From: an uncultured Hyphomicrobiales bacterium
GTDB taxonomy: Bacteria; Pseudomonadota; Alphaproteobacteria; Rhizobiales; Aestuariivirgaceae
Reading direction: 5' to 3'
NCBI GenBank assembly: GCA_903951595.1
Contig: CAJBCQ010000147.1
Span: 1 to 36,216, forward strand
Length of the DNA stretch: 36,216 bases
The notes beneath the pieces were generated by a model. The model had not been told where the DNA came from, did not search any database, and saw only the letters and a program-made list of their open reading frames with translations. The first letter of the stretch is position 1. Each line of letters begins with the position of its first letter. Positions 9,814 through 18,427 of this stretch are shown here, in pieces. Made by a program: the position numbers and the translations under genes.

Positions 9814-10945
9814 GATAACGCTCTGCTAGATGTACGAAGAACGATGAGCCTGCAGTGAGCTGCGTATCATTGAAATCATAGGCCGGATCGTGCAGGAATG
9901 GACCATCGCCCATGCCAAGGAAGAAATAGCTTCCCGGCACGGCCTCTAGCATGAAGGCGAAGTCCTCGCTGAACATCAGCGGGGCATCAAATTCTACCAG
10001 TGGCCAATTGAGCGCACGCGCGGTATCGGCAACGAATTGCGTTTCCGCTCGGGCATTAATCGTGGCGGGATAGGATTTGTCATAGAAAATTTCCGCCGTG
10101 CAGTTGAAGCTTGCGGCTTGGGCGTGAATCAGTTCGTGGAAACGCTTGTCCATCAGATCGCGGGCCTCGCGGCTACAGGTGCGGATGCCGACTTCGAGCT
10201 GCGCCGTATCGGGGATGATGGTGGCCGCGGTGCCTGCGTGGAATGAGCCAACGGTGACAACTGCGGGGTCCACCGGCGACACATTGCGCGATACCAGCGT
10301 TTGCAATGATTGCACGATGGAGGCAGCGGCAACAACGCAATCATTTGTGAATTGCGGGGCCGCGCCATGACCACCGCGCCCGCGAATGGTGACACTGCCG
10401 ACATCACAAGCCGCCATGACCGATCCCGGCTTTACTGCGATGTGCCCAGCGGCCAAGCCGGGAAGATTGTGGAGCGCGAAGACGGCATCGCAGGGGAATT
10501 TTTCGAATAACCCTTGCTCGATCATCACCTTGGCCCCGCCAATATTCTCCTCAGCGGGTTGGAAAATCACGTTCAGCGTGCCGTTGAACTGGCTCGTCTC
10601 AGCCATATATCTGGCCGCGCCCAGCAGCATGGCTGTGTGGCCATCATGGCCGCAGGCGTGCATTTTGCCGGGTGTGGCGGAGGCATGGGCAGCGCCTGTC
10701 GTTTCGTGGATTGGCAAGGCGTCCATATCCGCGCGAAGGCCGATGCGTTTGCCCTGCCCGCGCGTGAGCGAGCCGACAACGCCGGTTCCGGCCAGAATGG
10801 TGACGGCATAGCCCCAGCTTTTGAGCTTTTCGGCCACGATGGCACTGGTGCGGTGTTCTTCAAAGGCGAGTTCGGGGTGGACGTGGAAATCACGCCTGAG
10901 CCGGATCAACTCGCCTTCCCATGCTTTCAATTCATTCTGGATCAT
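9788..10945 (-). CDS. M20 family metallo-amidohydrolase (hippurate hydrolase / N-acyl-amino-acid deacylase-like)
   Basis: LRRDFHVHPELAFEEHRTS ... MHACGHDGHTAMLLGAA ... FQPAEE ... GSVMAACD. Start set at MIQNELKAW (10945). Confidence 0.92.
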   Translation of the reverse strand: MIQNELKAWEGELIRLRRDFHVHPELAFEEHRTSAIVAEKLKSWGYAVTILAGTGVVGSLTRGQGKRIGLRADMDALPIHETTGAAHASATPGKMHACGHDGHTAMLLGAARYMAETSQFNGTLNVIFQPAEENIGGAKVMIEQGLFEKFPCDAVFALHNLPGLAAGHIAVKPGSVMAACDVGSVTIRGRGGHGAAPQFTNDCVVAAASIVQSLQTLVSRNVSPVDPAVVTVGSFHAGTAATIIPDTAQLEVGIRTCSREARDLMDKRFHELIHAQAASFNCTAEIFYDKSYPATINARAETQFVADTARALNWPLVEFDAPLMFSEDFAFMLEAVPGSYFFLGMGDGPFLHDPAYDFNDTQLTAGSSFFVHLAERYLNPASPRQ

Positions 10946-11034
10946 TGGGCGATTATAGCCCCAAGCCGCTGTATTGCGCCAGCCTGCCGCAGATGGGCTT
11001 TTCAATGTCCGAGAAGGTGATAAGCAATCGCCCA
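10946..11034. repeat. 9-bp inverted repeat flanking the divergent M20/APH promoter region
   Basis: TGGGCGATT at 10946-10954 and its exact reverse complement AATCGCCCA at 11026-11034, abutting the two start codons. Confidence 0.6.
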
Positions 11035-12011
11035 TGACTGATTTGGCCCTGCTTTCCCGTTTCGCGCATGCTGCGTTGGCTCATTATGAGCTTGGCGCGG
11101 ATGTTTCGATTGAACTCATCAACCTGTCCGAAAATGCCACCTATCGTGTGGACGCGCCGGGTGGAAAGCGTTTCGCTCTGCGGATACACCGGCAGGGCTA
11201 TCATTCGCGCGAGGCCATTGCGTCTGAGCTTTCATGGCTTATGGCGTTGCGCCAGGATGGGGTTGTGACCACACCCATTCCACTTACCGGCCGGGATGGG
11301 GAATGGATTCAGCTTGTGACAGTGGATGCGGCGAGCCGCCATGCCGTGTTGAGTGCGTGGGAAGAAGGGCGCGAGCCGGGGGTGGGTGAGGATTTATCGG
11401 CCCATTTCGCGACGCTCGGCGAGGTGACGGCGCGCATGCATTTGCATGCAAAAGCCTGGCGGCGACCCGCCGGCTTCACGCGACATGTGTGGAGTTGGGA
11501 GACGGCCTTGGGTGACGCACAGCCCCATTGGGGCCGCTGGCGCGACGGGTTGGGCATGGATGATCCTAAGCGGGATCTATTCGGCCAAGCCGCGAAATTG
11601 GTGCGGCATCGGCTGGAGGCATTCGGAAGCGGGCCGGATGAGTTCGGGCTTTCGCATTGCGATTTGCGGCTGGCGAATTTGCTGGTGGATGGCGATGCGG
11701 TGAAGGTGCTGGATTTCGATGATTGCGGGTTCAGCTGGTATCTTTATGACGCAGCAACGCCCGTATCGTTCTATGAGCATCTGCCGCAGGTGCCGGGGCT
11801 GATCCGCAACTGGCTATCCGGCTATCGGCGCGTGGTGGATTTGGGCCAGCGCGAAGAAGACGAAATCCCCACCTTTCTGCTGCTGCGCCGCCTGCTGCTG
11901 GTCGCATGGATCGGCTCGCACCGCGAGACCGAATTGGCGCGATCGATGGGGGTGGAATACACCGCGCAAACGGTGGATCTGGCGCGGGAATATCTCAAGC
12001 GGATGGGTTAA
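11034..12011 (+). CDS. Aminoglycoside phosphotransferase-fold (APH/SrkA/homoserine kinase II-like) kinase
   Basis: Catalytic motif FGLSHCDLRLANLLVDGDAVKVLDFDDCGFSWYLYDAA; N-terminal ENATYRVDAPGGKRFALRIHR. Start at ATG 11034. Confidence 0.88.
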   Translation: MTDLALLSRFAHAALAHYELGADVSIELINLSENATYRVDAPGGKRFALRIHRQGYHSREAIASELSWLMALRQDGVVTTPIPLTGRDGEWIQLVTVDAASRHAVLSAWEEGREPGVGEDLSAHFATLGEVTARMHLHAKAWRRPAGFTRHVWSWETALGDAQPHWGRWRDGLGMDDPKRDLFGQAAKLVRHRLEAFGSGPDEFGLSHCDLRLANLLVDGDAVKVLDFDDCGFSWYLYDAATPVSFYEHLPQVPGLIRNWLSGYRRVVDLGQREEDEIPTFLLLRRLLLVAWIGSHRETELARSMGVEYTAQTVDLAREYLKRMG

Positions 12012-12697
12012 CGCCTGATTGGCACTTGGCGCTCGATATGACCGAATGCGCGTGTGACAATGAAGGTCAGCACCATATAGATGATCGCTGCCGTGATCAG
12101 CGGTTCATAGGTGAGATAGGTATTCTGCCGAACCCGCAGGATGACACCGAACACATCCATCACCGTCACCGTGGCTGCGAGTGGTGTTGCCTTGAGCATC
12201 AGCACGGTTTCGCCTGCCAGTGTTGGCAAAACATTTCTCACCGCGCGCGGCAACCAAACTCTGACAAGCACCTTCCAAGGCGACATGCCAAAGGCGCGCG
12301 CAGCTTCCAATTCTCCTTTTGGAACGGACAGGAAAGCACCGCGCATGATCTCGCCGCCATAGCCTGCTTCATTCAGTGTGAAAGCGAGGATTGCATAGAA
12401 ATATCCTTCGCGAAGAATCGGCCAAAGTGAACTTTGCCGGATTTCGGGATAAGCGGCGAACACTGAGCCCAAGCCAAAATAGAGAAGCCATAGCTGAACG
12501 AGCAGAGGCGTTCCGCGCATCAGCGTGCAGTAGCCTTTGGAAATTGCACCCAGCCATTTTGGACCCGTGACCTGCACCAAGCCCACTGGGACAGCGAGGA
12601 TCATGCCGAAAACCATCGACAGCACCAGAAGCTGAACTGTCAGCCACAGCCCTTGCAAAAGCTGGGGCGCATATTCTGGGAACCACGTCCAGTTCAT
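12008..12697 (-). CDS. Polar amino-acid ABC transporter permease (HisM-like)
   Basis: TM protein with EAA motif region NEAGYGGEIMRGAFLSVPKGELEAARAFGMSPWKVLVRVWLPRAVRNVLPTLAGE. Confidence 0.92.
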   Translation of the reverse strand: MNWTWFPEYAPQLLQGLWLTVQLLVLSMVFGMILAVPVGLVQVTGPKWLGAISKGYCTLMRGTPLLVQLWLLYFGLGSVFAAYPEIRQSSLWPILREGYFYAILAFTLNEAGYGGEIMRGAFLSVPKGELEAARAFGMSPWKVLVRVWLPRAVRNVLPTLAGETVLMLKATPLAATVTVMDVFGVILRVRQNTYLTYEPLITAAIIYMVLTFIVTRAFGHIERQVPIRR

Positions 12698-12706
12698 GTC
12701 CTCACC

Positions 12707-13417
12707 TCAAGCCAATGATGTCTGGCCGCGCCGATAGCGGCGCTCCAGAATTCCAATGAAGTAGGACGAAATGAGTGTGATGATCAGGTAGATCAGACCC
12801 GTTGTCAGGAAGAACAGCATGTAACGCTTGGTGAAAGCCGCAGCAGACGCTGTGGTTGACAAAAGTTCATAGTTGCCCACGACCGCGACGAGTGCTGTGT
12901 CCTTGATTACCACCAGCCACAAATTTGAAAGGCCGGGTATCGCGTTGGGCAGCATGGCTGGGCCCGTTACGCGCCTGAAAAGTTGCAATCCACCCATGCC
13001 GAAGGCCTTGCCTGCTTCAATCTGGCCTACAGGTACAGCCTGAATAGCGGCGCGGAACACTTCCGTGTGGTAGGCACCTTGCACAACGCCGAGAACCAGA
13101 ATTGCAGCAAGGGTTCCATTCACCTCAATGGGGCCGAAACCGACGAGGCCAAGCAGCGTGTTGATGCCGCGCGTTCCGAAAAAATAGAGGATGAGGATCA
13201 AAACGACTTCGGGAACGGAGCGAACGATGGTGGTGTAAACCGCCGCAATGCCGCGCGAGACTAGCCCGCCATAAAGCTTGGCTGAAGCACCCAACAAACC
13301 CAGCATGATGCCGATAATGTAGGCGCTTGCAGCAATGAATAACGTAAATTGCGCGCCTCGGAGTAATTCGTCTCCGAAACCCTTGTCGCCAAATGTGAGA
13401 ATTTCGGGAATCATCAT
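12707..13417 (-). CDS. Polar amino-acid ABC transporter permease (HisQ-like)
   Basis: AYHTEVFRAAIQAVPVGQIEAGKAFGMGGLQLFRRVTGPAMLPNAIPGLSNLW EAA motif; paired with the adjacent permease. Confidence 0.92.
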   Translation of the reverse strand: MMIPEILTFGDKGFGDELLRGAQFTLFIAASAYIIGIMLGLLGASAKLYGGLVSRGIAAVYTTIVRSVPEVVLILILYFFGTRGINTLLGLVGFGPIEVNGTLAAILVLGVVQGAYHTEVFRAAIQAVPVGQIEAGKAFGMGGLQLFRRVTGPAMLPNAIPGLSNLWLVVIKDTALVAVVGNYELLSTTASAAAFTKRYMLFFLTTGLIYLIITLISSYFIGILERRYRRGQTSLA

Positions 13418-13431
13418 TCGCCAGAAGTAAT

Positions 13432-13458
13432 GGCGGCCACCCTATAAGAGCGGCCGCC
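13432..13458 (-). other. Intercistronic GC-rich stem-loop between SBP and permease genes
   Basis: GGCGGCC (13432-13438) / GGCCGCC (13452-13458), 7-bp perfect stem, 13-nt loop, no poly-T tract. Confidence 0.55.
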
Positions 13459-13466
13459 CTGTTGCA

Positions 13467-14255
13467 TCAGCCCTTCGGCGGAACGATCATCAAGCCTTCC
13501 AGCTTGTACTTCTTGTTCAGCTCTTCAAACACGCCCTTGGCGGCAACCGCCTTGAGGGCTGCGTTGATCTTGTCTTTCAACGCTGTGTCTTCTTTACGCA
13601 GGCCAACACCCACGCCATAGCCGAGGATTTCGGTGTCATTGGGAACGGCACCTTTCAACTCGCAGCAGGCCTTGCCTTCTTCCGACTCGAGATAAGCCTG
13701 CAAGGCAACGCCGTCAGCCATGATGTAGTCGATACGGCCGGCGGAAAGGTCGGCGTTGACTTCATCCTGCTTCTGGTAGGCCTTGGCGGTGGCACCCTTG
13801 GGCACATAGTACTTGTCGATGTAGTTCTGGTGGATGGTGGCACCCTGCACACCGATCACCTTGCCCGACAGATGCTCAGGAGAGAAGTCCATGTCGCCGG
13901 TTTTTGCGCCGATGATCACGGATGCTGAGTTGTAGTACATGTCGGAGAAATCAATCTGCTCCTTGCGCTTGTCGGTGATCGACATGGAGCCGAAGATGCC
14001 GTCCATCTTCTTTTCGAGCAAAGCGGGAATGATGCCATCCCACGCGATGGGGATCATGGTGCACTTTTCATTCATTTCAGCGCACACGGCATTCATCAGA
14101 TCATATTCCCAGCCTTCCCATTCGCCAGCCGCATTCTGCGAGGTGAAGGGCGGATAGGCGGAGGTGTCGGTCGCGAACACGAGGTCAGCCTTGGCCGAAG
14201 TGACGCTGATCGCAAGGGCAGCGGTAGCCGCCATTACTAGTTTCTTGAAATTCAT
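13467..14255 (-). CDS. Periplasmic amino-acid-binding protein (HisJ/ArgT-like SBP)
   Basis: Signal peptide MNFKKLVMAATAALAISVTSAKA, then DLVFATDTSAYPPFTSQNAAGEWEGWEYDLMNAVC and GSMSITDKRKEQIDFSD of SBP family 3. Confidence 0.94.
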   Translation of the reverse strand: MNFKKLVMAATAALAISVTSAKADLVFATDTSAYPPFTSQNAAGEWEGWEYDLMNAVCAEMNEKCTMIPIAWDGIIPALLEKKMDGIFGSMSITDKRKEQIDFSDMYYNSASVIIGAKTGDMDFSPEHLSGKVIGVQGATIHQNYIDKYYVPKGATAKAYQKQDEVNADLSAGRIDYIMADGVALQAYLESEEGKACCELKGAVPNDTEILGYGVGVGLRKEDTALKDKINAALKAVAAKGVFEELNKKYKLEGLMIVPPKG

Positions 14256-14300
14256 TTTCTTTAACTCCCTGTTTGCCGTTTCTGTTTTTCCGCCGCCGGC

Positions 14301-15116
14301 CTAGTGAATGCCGGAGACGAATTGCTTGCAACGCTCGGATTTTGGATTGCCGAACACCTGTGCGGGCGCGCCCTCCTCCTCGACCATGCCTTTGTGCAGG
14401 TAGATCACATGGGAGGAAACGTCGCGCGCGAATTTCATTTCATGGGTAACCAGCAGCATGGTGCGGCCTTCTTCGGCCAGACTGCGGATCACCTTCAATA
14501 CCTCACCCACAAGCTCAGGGTCGAGCGCAGAGGTGGGTTCATCAAACAACATCACTCTGGGTTCAATGCAAAGTGCGCGCGCGATGGCGGCGCGCTGCTG
14601 TTGGCCGCCGGATAGGAAAGCGGGATATTGATCGCGCTTTTCGTAGAGGCCCACTTTCTGCAACAGCCCCTCAGCGCGTTCGATAGCCTCCTTGCGGGGA
14701 ACCTTCAGAACGTGAACGGGGGCCTCAATCACATTTTCAAGAACCGTCATATGCGCCCAAAGATTGAAGCTCTGAAACACCATGCCGAGCCTTGTGCGGA
14801 TGCGCTCAACTTGGCGCATGTCCACCGGAACTGCATCGTTATTGCGACCAGGTTTCAGGCGCACTTCCTCACCATTCACGATGATGCGCCCGCTCGTTGG
14901 CATTTCGAGGAAATTGATGCAGCGCAAAAAAGTGCTTTTGCCTGAACCGGAAGCGCCGATAATCGACACGACATCGCCGACCCGCGCTGTCATGGAAACG
15001 CCTTTCAGAACTTCAAGAGGCCCGAAATTCTTGTGCAGATCCTTCACAACCACCGCTTCGGGCTGATCAGCCGCCGTTGTTGCGGGCGATTTTGAAACCA
15101 AAATGGCAAACTCCAA
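14301..15116 (-). CDS. Polar amino-acid ABC transporter ATP-binding protein (HisP-like)
   Basis: Walker A GASGSGKST, signature LSGGQQQR, Walker B VMLFDEPTSALDPE. N-terminus lacks ATG; TTG at 15116 is a plausible start. Confidence 0.94.
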   Translation of the reverse strand: MEFAILVSKSPATTAADQPEAVVVKDLHKNFGPLEVLKGVSMTARVGDVVSIIGASGSGKSTFLRCINFLEMPTSGRIIVNGEEVRLKPGRNNDAVPVDMRQVERIRTRLGMVFQSFNLWAHMTVLENVIEAPVHVLKVPRKEAIERAEGLLQKVGLYEKRDQYPAFLSGGQQQRAAIARALCIEPRVMLFDEPTSALDPELVGEVLKVIRSLAEEGRTMLLVTHEMKFARDVSSHVIYLHKGMVEEEGAPAQVFGNPKSERCKQFVSGIH

Positions 15117-15220
15117 ACATGCCCTTGGGGCGGGAAACTTGGTGTCACTTTAGCATGCAGAACACAGAGCGCAATTCCGCATTGTGGGCAAACATCAAAC
15201 TATCCCCGAATGGTGACCAC

Positions 15221-15262
15221 AAAAAAGCACCCGGAACGTTGACGCTGCCGGGCGCTTTTTGG
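15221..15262 (-). terminator. Intrinsic (possibly bidirectional) terminator downstream of the histone H1-like gene
   Basis: AAAAAAGCACCCGG...CCGGGCGCTTTTT: long stem with A-tract on one side and T-tract on the other, about 21 bp past the stop of the minus-strand gene. Confidence 0.8.
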
Positions 15263-15282
15263 GATTGGCTCAACTACTTCTA

Positions 15283-15534
15283 TTACTTCTTTTTGGACGC
15301 CTTCTTGGCGGATTTCTTTGCGATCTTCTTAGCTGCCTTCTTCGGTGCCGCCTTCTTGGTGGCCTTCTTGGGCGCAGCAGTCTTCTTGGCTGCCTTCTTA
15401 GCTGCCTTCTTGGCCGTCACCGGGGCTAGCTTGGGAGCAGCGGAGGCGCTGGCCTTGGGTGCGGCAGCGGGTGCCGAAGTCACGCCGAAAAAGTCGCTGA
15501 TGCGCTGGGAAAGTGAACGAGATGCGTTGGTCAT
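15283..15534 (-). CDS. Small histone H1-like Lys/Ala-rich protein (83 aa)
   Basis: MTNASRSLSQRISDFFGVTSAPAAAPKASASAAPKLAPVTAKKAAKKAAKKTAAPKKATKKAAPKKAAKKIAKKSAKKASKKK. AAKK/APKK repeats; start at ATG 15534; followed by a terminator. Confidence 0.8.
   Translation of the reverse strand: MTNASRSLSQRISDFFGVTSAPAAAPKASASAAPKLAPVTAKKAAKKAAKKTAAPKKATKKAAPKKAAKKIAKKSAKKASKKK
15286..15418 (-). repeat. Degenerate in-frame tandem repeat encoding the AAKK/APKK tail
   Basis: Recurrent units such as gccttcttggc / gctgccttcttagc / gccttcttgg on the + strand inside the H1-like CDS. Confidence 0.7.
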
Positions 15535-15767
15535 AAATGTGCCCCTAAGCCTGAACAAAAATCGAGTTGGGCATTTTACACCATATTTCATAAGGGCTTG
15601 GGAAGAGGCAAATTCCAACGGGCTGATTGTGCGGTTGCGTGAGCGGATGAAGCCCGACTGGCCGAAGGCAATTGCCGCGTGTGTTTCCCCGCTTGCATTG
15701 GGATTGTGCAATTAAGGCTTAACGATGGTTGAAATACTGTCATAACCTATTGATTATGCTGATTTAA

Positions 15768-16898
15768 TTAAGAATCCAACGCCTCGCCGCGAGCCCAGTT
15801 TTGCTTGGTTTCTGCCATGAAATCGGCATAGCGACCATCGGCGATCGCCTGCCTTATGCCCTGCATGAGGTGCTGGTAATAGGCGATGTTTACCCAGGAA
15901 AGCAGCATCATGCCGAGCATTTCGCCTGAGCGAATGAGGTGGTGAATATAGGCGCGCGAATATTGTGAGGTGGCGGGGCAATCACTTGTCGGGTCGATGG
16001 GGCGCATGTCTTCGGCGTGTTTGGCGTTGCGGAGATTCATTTTTCCGAAGCGGGTAAAGGCCTGCCCGTGGCGGCCTGAACGGGTTGGCATGACGCAGTC
16101 GAACATATCAATGCCCCGAGCCACCGATTCGATAATGTCATCCGGTGTGCCGACACCCATGAGATAGCGCGGCTTGTCATCCGGCATGACGGGGGTGGTG
16201 AAATCCAGCGTGGAAAGCATCAGTTCCTGGCCCTCGCCCACAGCCAGGCCACCCACGGCATAGCCGTGGAAGCCGATGTCTTTCAGGCCAGCCGCGGATT
16301 CTTCGCGTAAGCGGCGGGTAACGCCGCCTTGCACGATGCCGAAACAGGCGCGGCCGGGCTGGTTTCCATGCGCGTGGCGCGAGCGCGAAGCCCAGCGCAG
16401 CGAAAGCTGCATGGCGCGTTCGGCTTCTTTTTCCGAATGTGGGAAGGCCAAGCATTCATCGAACTGCATCTGGATATCGGAGCCTAAAAGGCGCTGGATT
16501 TCCATGGAGCGTTCAGGCGTGACTTCGTATTTACGGCCATCAATATGGCTTTGAAAAGTCACACCGCGCTCGGTGAGTTTGCGGATTTTCGACAGTGACA
16601 TGACCTGAAATCCGCCACTGTCAGTCAGGATCGGGCCTTGCCAACCGATGAATTTATGCAAGCCGCCCAGCTTTTCCAAGCGCTCTGCACCCGGGCGCAG
16701 CATGAGGTGATAGGTGTTGCCGAGGATAATATCGGCCCCTGCCCCCTTCACCTGATCCAGATACATGCCCTTCACCGTGCCCACTGTGCCAACCGGCATG
16801 AAGGCAGGCGTGCGAATTTCGCCGCGCGGCATGGTGATGCGGCCCAACCGGGCACCGCCATCGCGGGCTTTGATTTCAAAGTTGAAAAGTTCAGTCAT
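15768..16898 (-). CDS. tgt: Queuine tRNA-ribosyltransferase
   Basis: [44 protein letters not shown] ... [18 protein letters not shown] ... [21 protein letters not shown]. Start at MTELFNF (16898). Confidence 0.97.
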   Translation of the reverse strand: MTELFNFEIKARDGGARLGRITMPRGEIRTPAFMPVGTVGTVKGMYLDQVKGAGADIILGNTYHLMLRPGAERLEKLGGLHKFIGWQGPILTDSGGFQVMSLSKIRKLTERGVTFQSHIDGRKYEVTPERSMEIQRLLGSDIQMQFDECLAFPHSEKEAERAMQLSLRWASRSRHAHGNQPGRACFGIVQGGVTRRLREESAAGLKDIGFHGYAVGGLAVGEGQELMLSTLDFTTPVMPDDKPRYLMGVGTPDDIIESVARGIDMFDCVMPTRSGRHGQAFTRFGKMNLRNAKHAEDMRPIDPTSDCPATSQYSRAYIHHLIRSGEMLGMMLLSWVNIAYYQHLMQGIRQAIADGRYADFMAETKQNWARGEALDS

Positions 16899-17940
16899 GA
16901 TAGGTGGGCCATAGCAGACTGGAATCGCCATAGGAATAGAACCGATAGCCGGTTTTCACCGCATGGGCATAAGCCGCTTGCATGGTTTCGAGACCAGAAA
17001 AGGCCGAAACGAGCATGAAAAGTGTGGATTTGGGCAGGTGGAAATTGGTCATCAACGCATCCACGGCTTTGAAGCGGAAGCCGGGGGTGATGAAGATATC
17101 GGTGGAGCCGGAGAACGGAGCCAGTGTTCCGGTTTCCCTTGCGGCACTTTCCAGAAGCCGCAGGCTGGTCGTGCCCACGGCGATGACGCGGCGGGCGGCT
17201 TTGAGCTGGGCCACGGTGGCGGCCGTAACCTCACCCCATTCGGAATGCATTTTGTGCTCGGTCGTGTCTTCCGCCTTGACGGGCAGGAAGGTGCCAGCCC
17301 CGACATGCAGGGTGACGAAGGCGCTGCCGATGCCCCTATCTTTCAACCTTTGAAGCAGTTCGGGTGTAAAGTGAAGGCCTGCGGTGGGTGCTGCAACGGC
17401 ACCTTCCTTGCTGGCATAGACGGTTTGATAATCGCTGCGGTCCTGCTCATCTTGTTCGCGTTTTCCCGCGATATAGGGCGGCAGCGGCATGGTGCCGGTT
17501 GCGGCGATGGCGGCATCCAATTCGGGGCCGGAAACGCCGAAGTGAAGCGTGATTTCTCCCGCCTCGCCCTTCGCCTCCAGACGGGCTTCCAAACTGCCCG
17601 CTCCAAAGCGGATGAGGTCGGCCTGCTCCAGCTTCTTGGCGGGTTTGGCGAAAGCCTTCCAGCGCGCGCCATCCAGCCGCTGGTGGAGCAAAACGGAGAT
17701 TTTTGGGGTGGTGCCGTGGCGGCCTAAACGCACGCCTTCAAGGGCGGCAGGGATAACCTTGGTGTCATTGAACACAAGCACATCGCCCGGTTCCAGAAGG
17801 TCCGGCAAGGCCCCGATGGTATGATCCGCCAGAGCCTCGCCGGGTTTTACCAGAAGAAGGCGCGCTGACTCTCGCGGAACGGCTGGGCGCAGAGCGATAT
17901 TCTCTGGCGGCAGTTCAAAATCGAAGGCATCAACGCGCAT
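16891..17940 (-). CDS. queA: S-adenosylmethionine:tRNA ribosyltransferase-isomerase
   Basis: [31 protein letters not shown] ... [14 protein letters not shown] ... [15 protein letters not shown] ... [11 protein letters not shown]; overlaps tgt by 8 nt. Confidence 0.97.
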   Translation of the reverse strand: MRVDAFDFELPPENIALRPAVPRESARLLLVKPGEALADHTIGALPDLLEPGDVLVFNDTKVIPAALEGVRLGRHGTTPKISVLLHQRLDGARWKAFAKPAKKLEQADLIRFGAGSLEARLEAKGEAGEITLHFGVSGPELDAAIAATGTMPLPPYIAGKREQDEQDRSDYQTVYASKEGAVAAPTAGLHFTPELLQRLKDRGIGSAFVTLHVGAGTFLPVKAEDTTEHKMHSEWGEVTAATVAQLKAARRVIAVGTTSLRLLESAARETGTLAPFSGSTDIFITPGFRFKAVDALMTNFHLPKSTLFMLVSAFSGLETMQAAYAHAVKTGYRFYSYGDSSLLWPTYHD

Positions 17941-17950
17941 TTGGGTGGGT

Positions 17951-18418
17951 TTACTTCGCGTCCGCTGCAACCGTCATTTTGACGATCTTGTCGGGGTTCT
18001 GCACGGGCTCGCCGCGCTTCAACTGATCGACAAATTCCATGCCGGAAGTGACCTGGCCCCAGACCGTATATTGGCGGTCGAGGAAGGGGGCGGCATCAAA
18101 GCAGATGAAGAACTGTGAATTGGCACTGTCCGGGCTGGAGGAGCGGGCCATCGAGCAGGTGCCGCGCACATGCCGCGTGGCGTTGAATTCGGCCTTCAGG
18201 TTCGGCTTCTTGGAGCCGCCCATGCCGGTGCCCGTGGGATCACCACCCTGCGCCATGAAGCCTTCGATCACGCGGTGGAACACCACGCCATCATAAAAGC
18301 CTTCGCGCGCCAATTCCTTGATGTGCTTGACATGGCCGGGGGCTACATCAGGCAGCATTTCGATGACAACGCGGCCCTTTTCGAGGTCCAGATAGAGAGT
18401 ATTTTCGAGGTCGGCCAT
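17951..18418 (-). CDS. Peptidyl-prolyl cis-trans isomerase, cyclophilin type (cytoplasmic)
   Basis: [23 protein letters not shown] ... [34 protein letters not shown]-type cyclophilin core; no signal peptide. Confidence 0.95.
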   Translation of the reverse strand: MADLENTLYLDLEKGRVVIEMLPDVAPGHVKHIKELAREGFYDGVVFHRVIEGFMAQGGDPTGTGMGGSKKPNLKAEFNATRHVRGTCSMARSSSPDSANSQFFICFDAAPFLDRQYTVWGQVTSGMEFVDQLKRGEPVQNPDKIVKMTVAADAK

Positions 18419-18427
18419 GGTCGCTCC

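Noticed and set aside
15286-15418. CRISPR-like short repeats
   Set aside because: The repetition is explained by in-frame AAKK/APKK codons of the H1-like protein; no unique spacers.
15741-15758. CATAACC-TATT-GATTATG as a tgt terminator
   Set aside because: Stem has a mismatch, is AT-rich and lacks a convincing T-tract on the correct strand.
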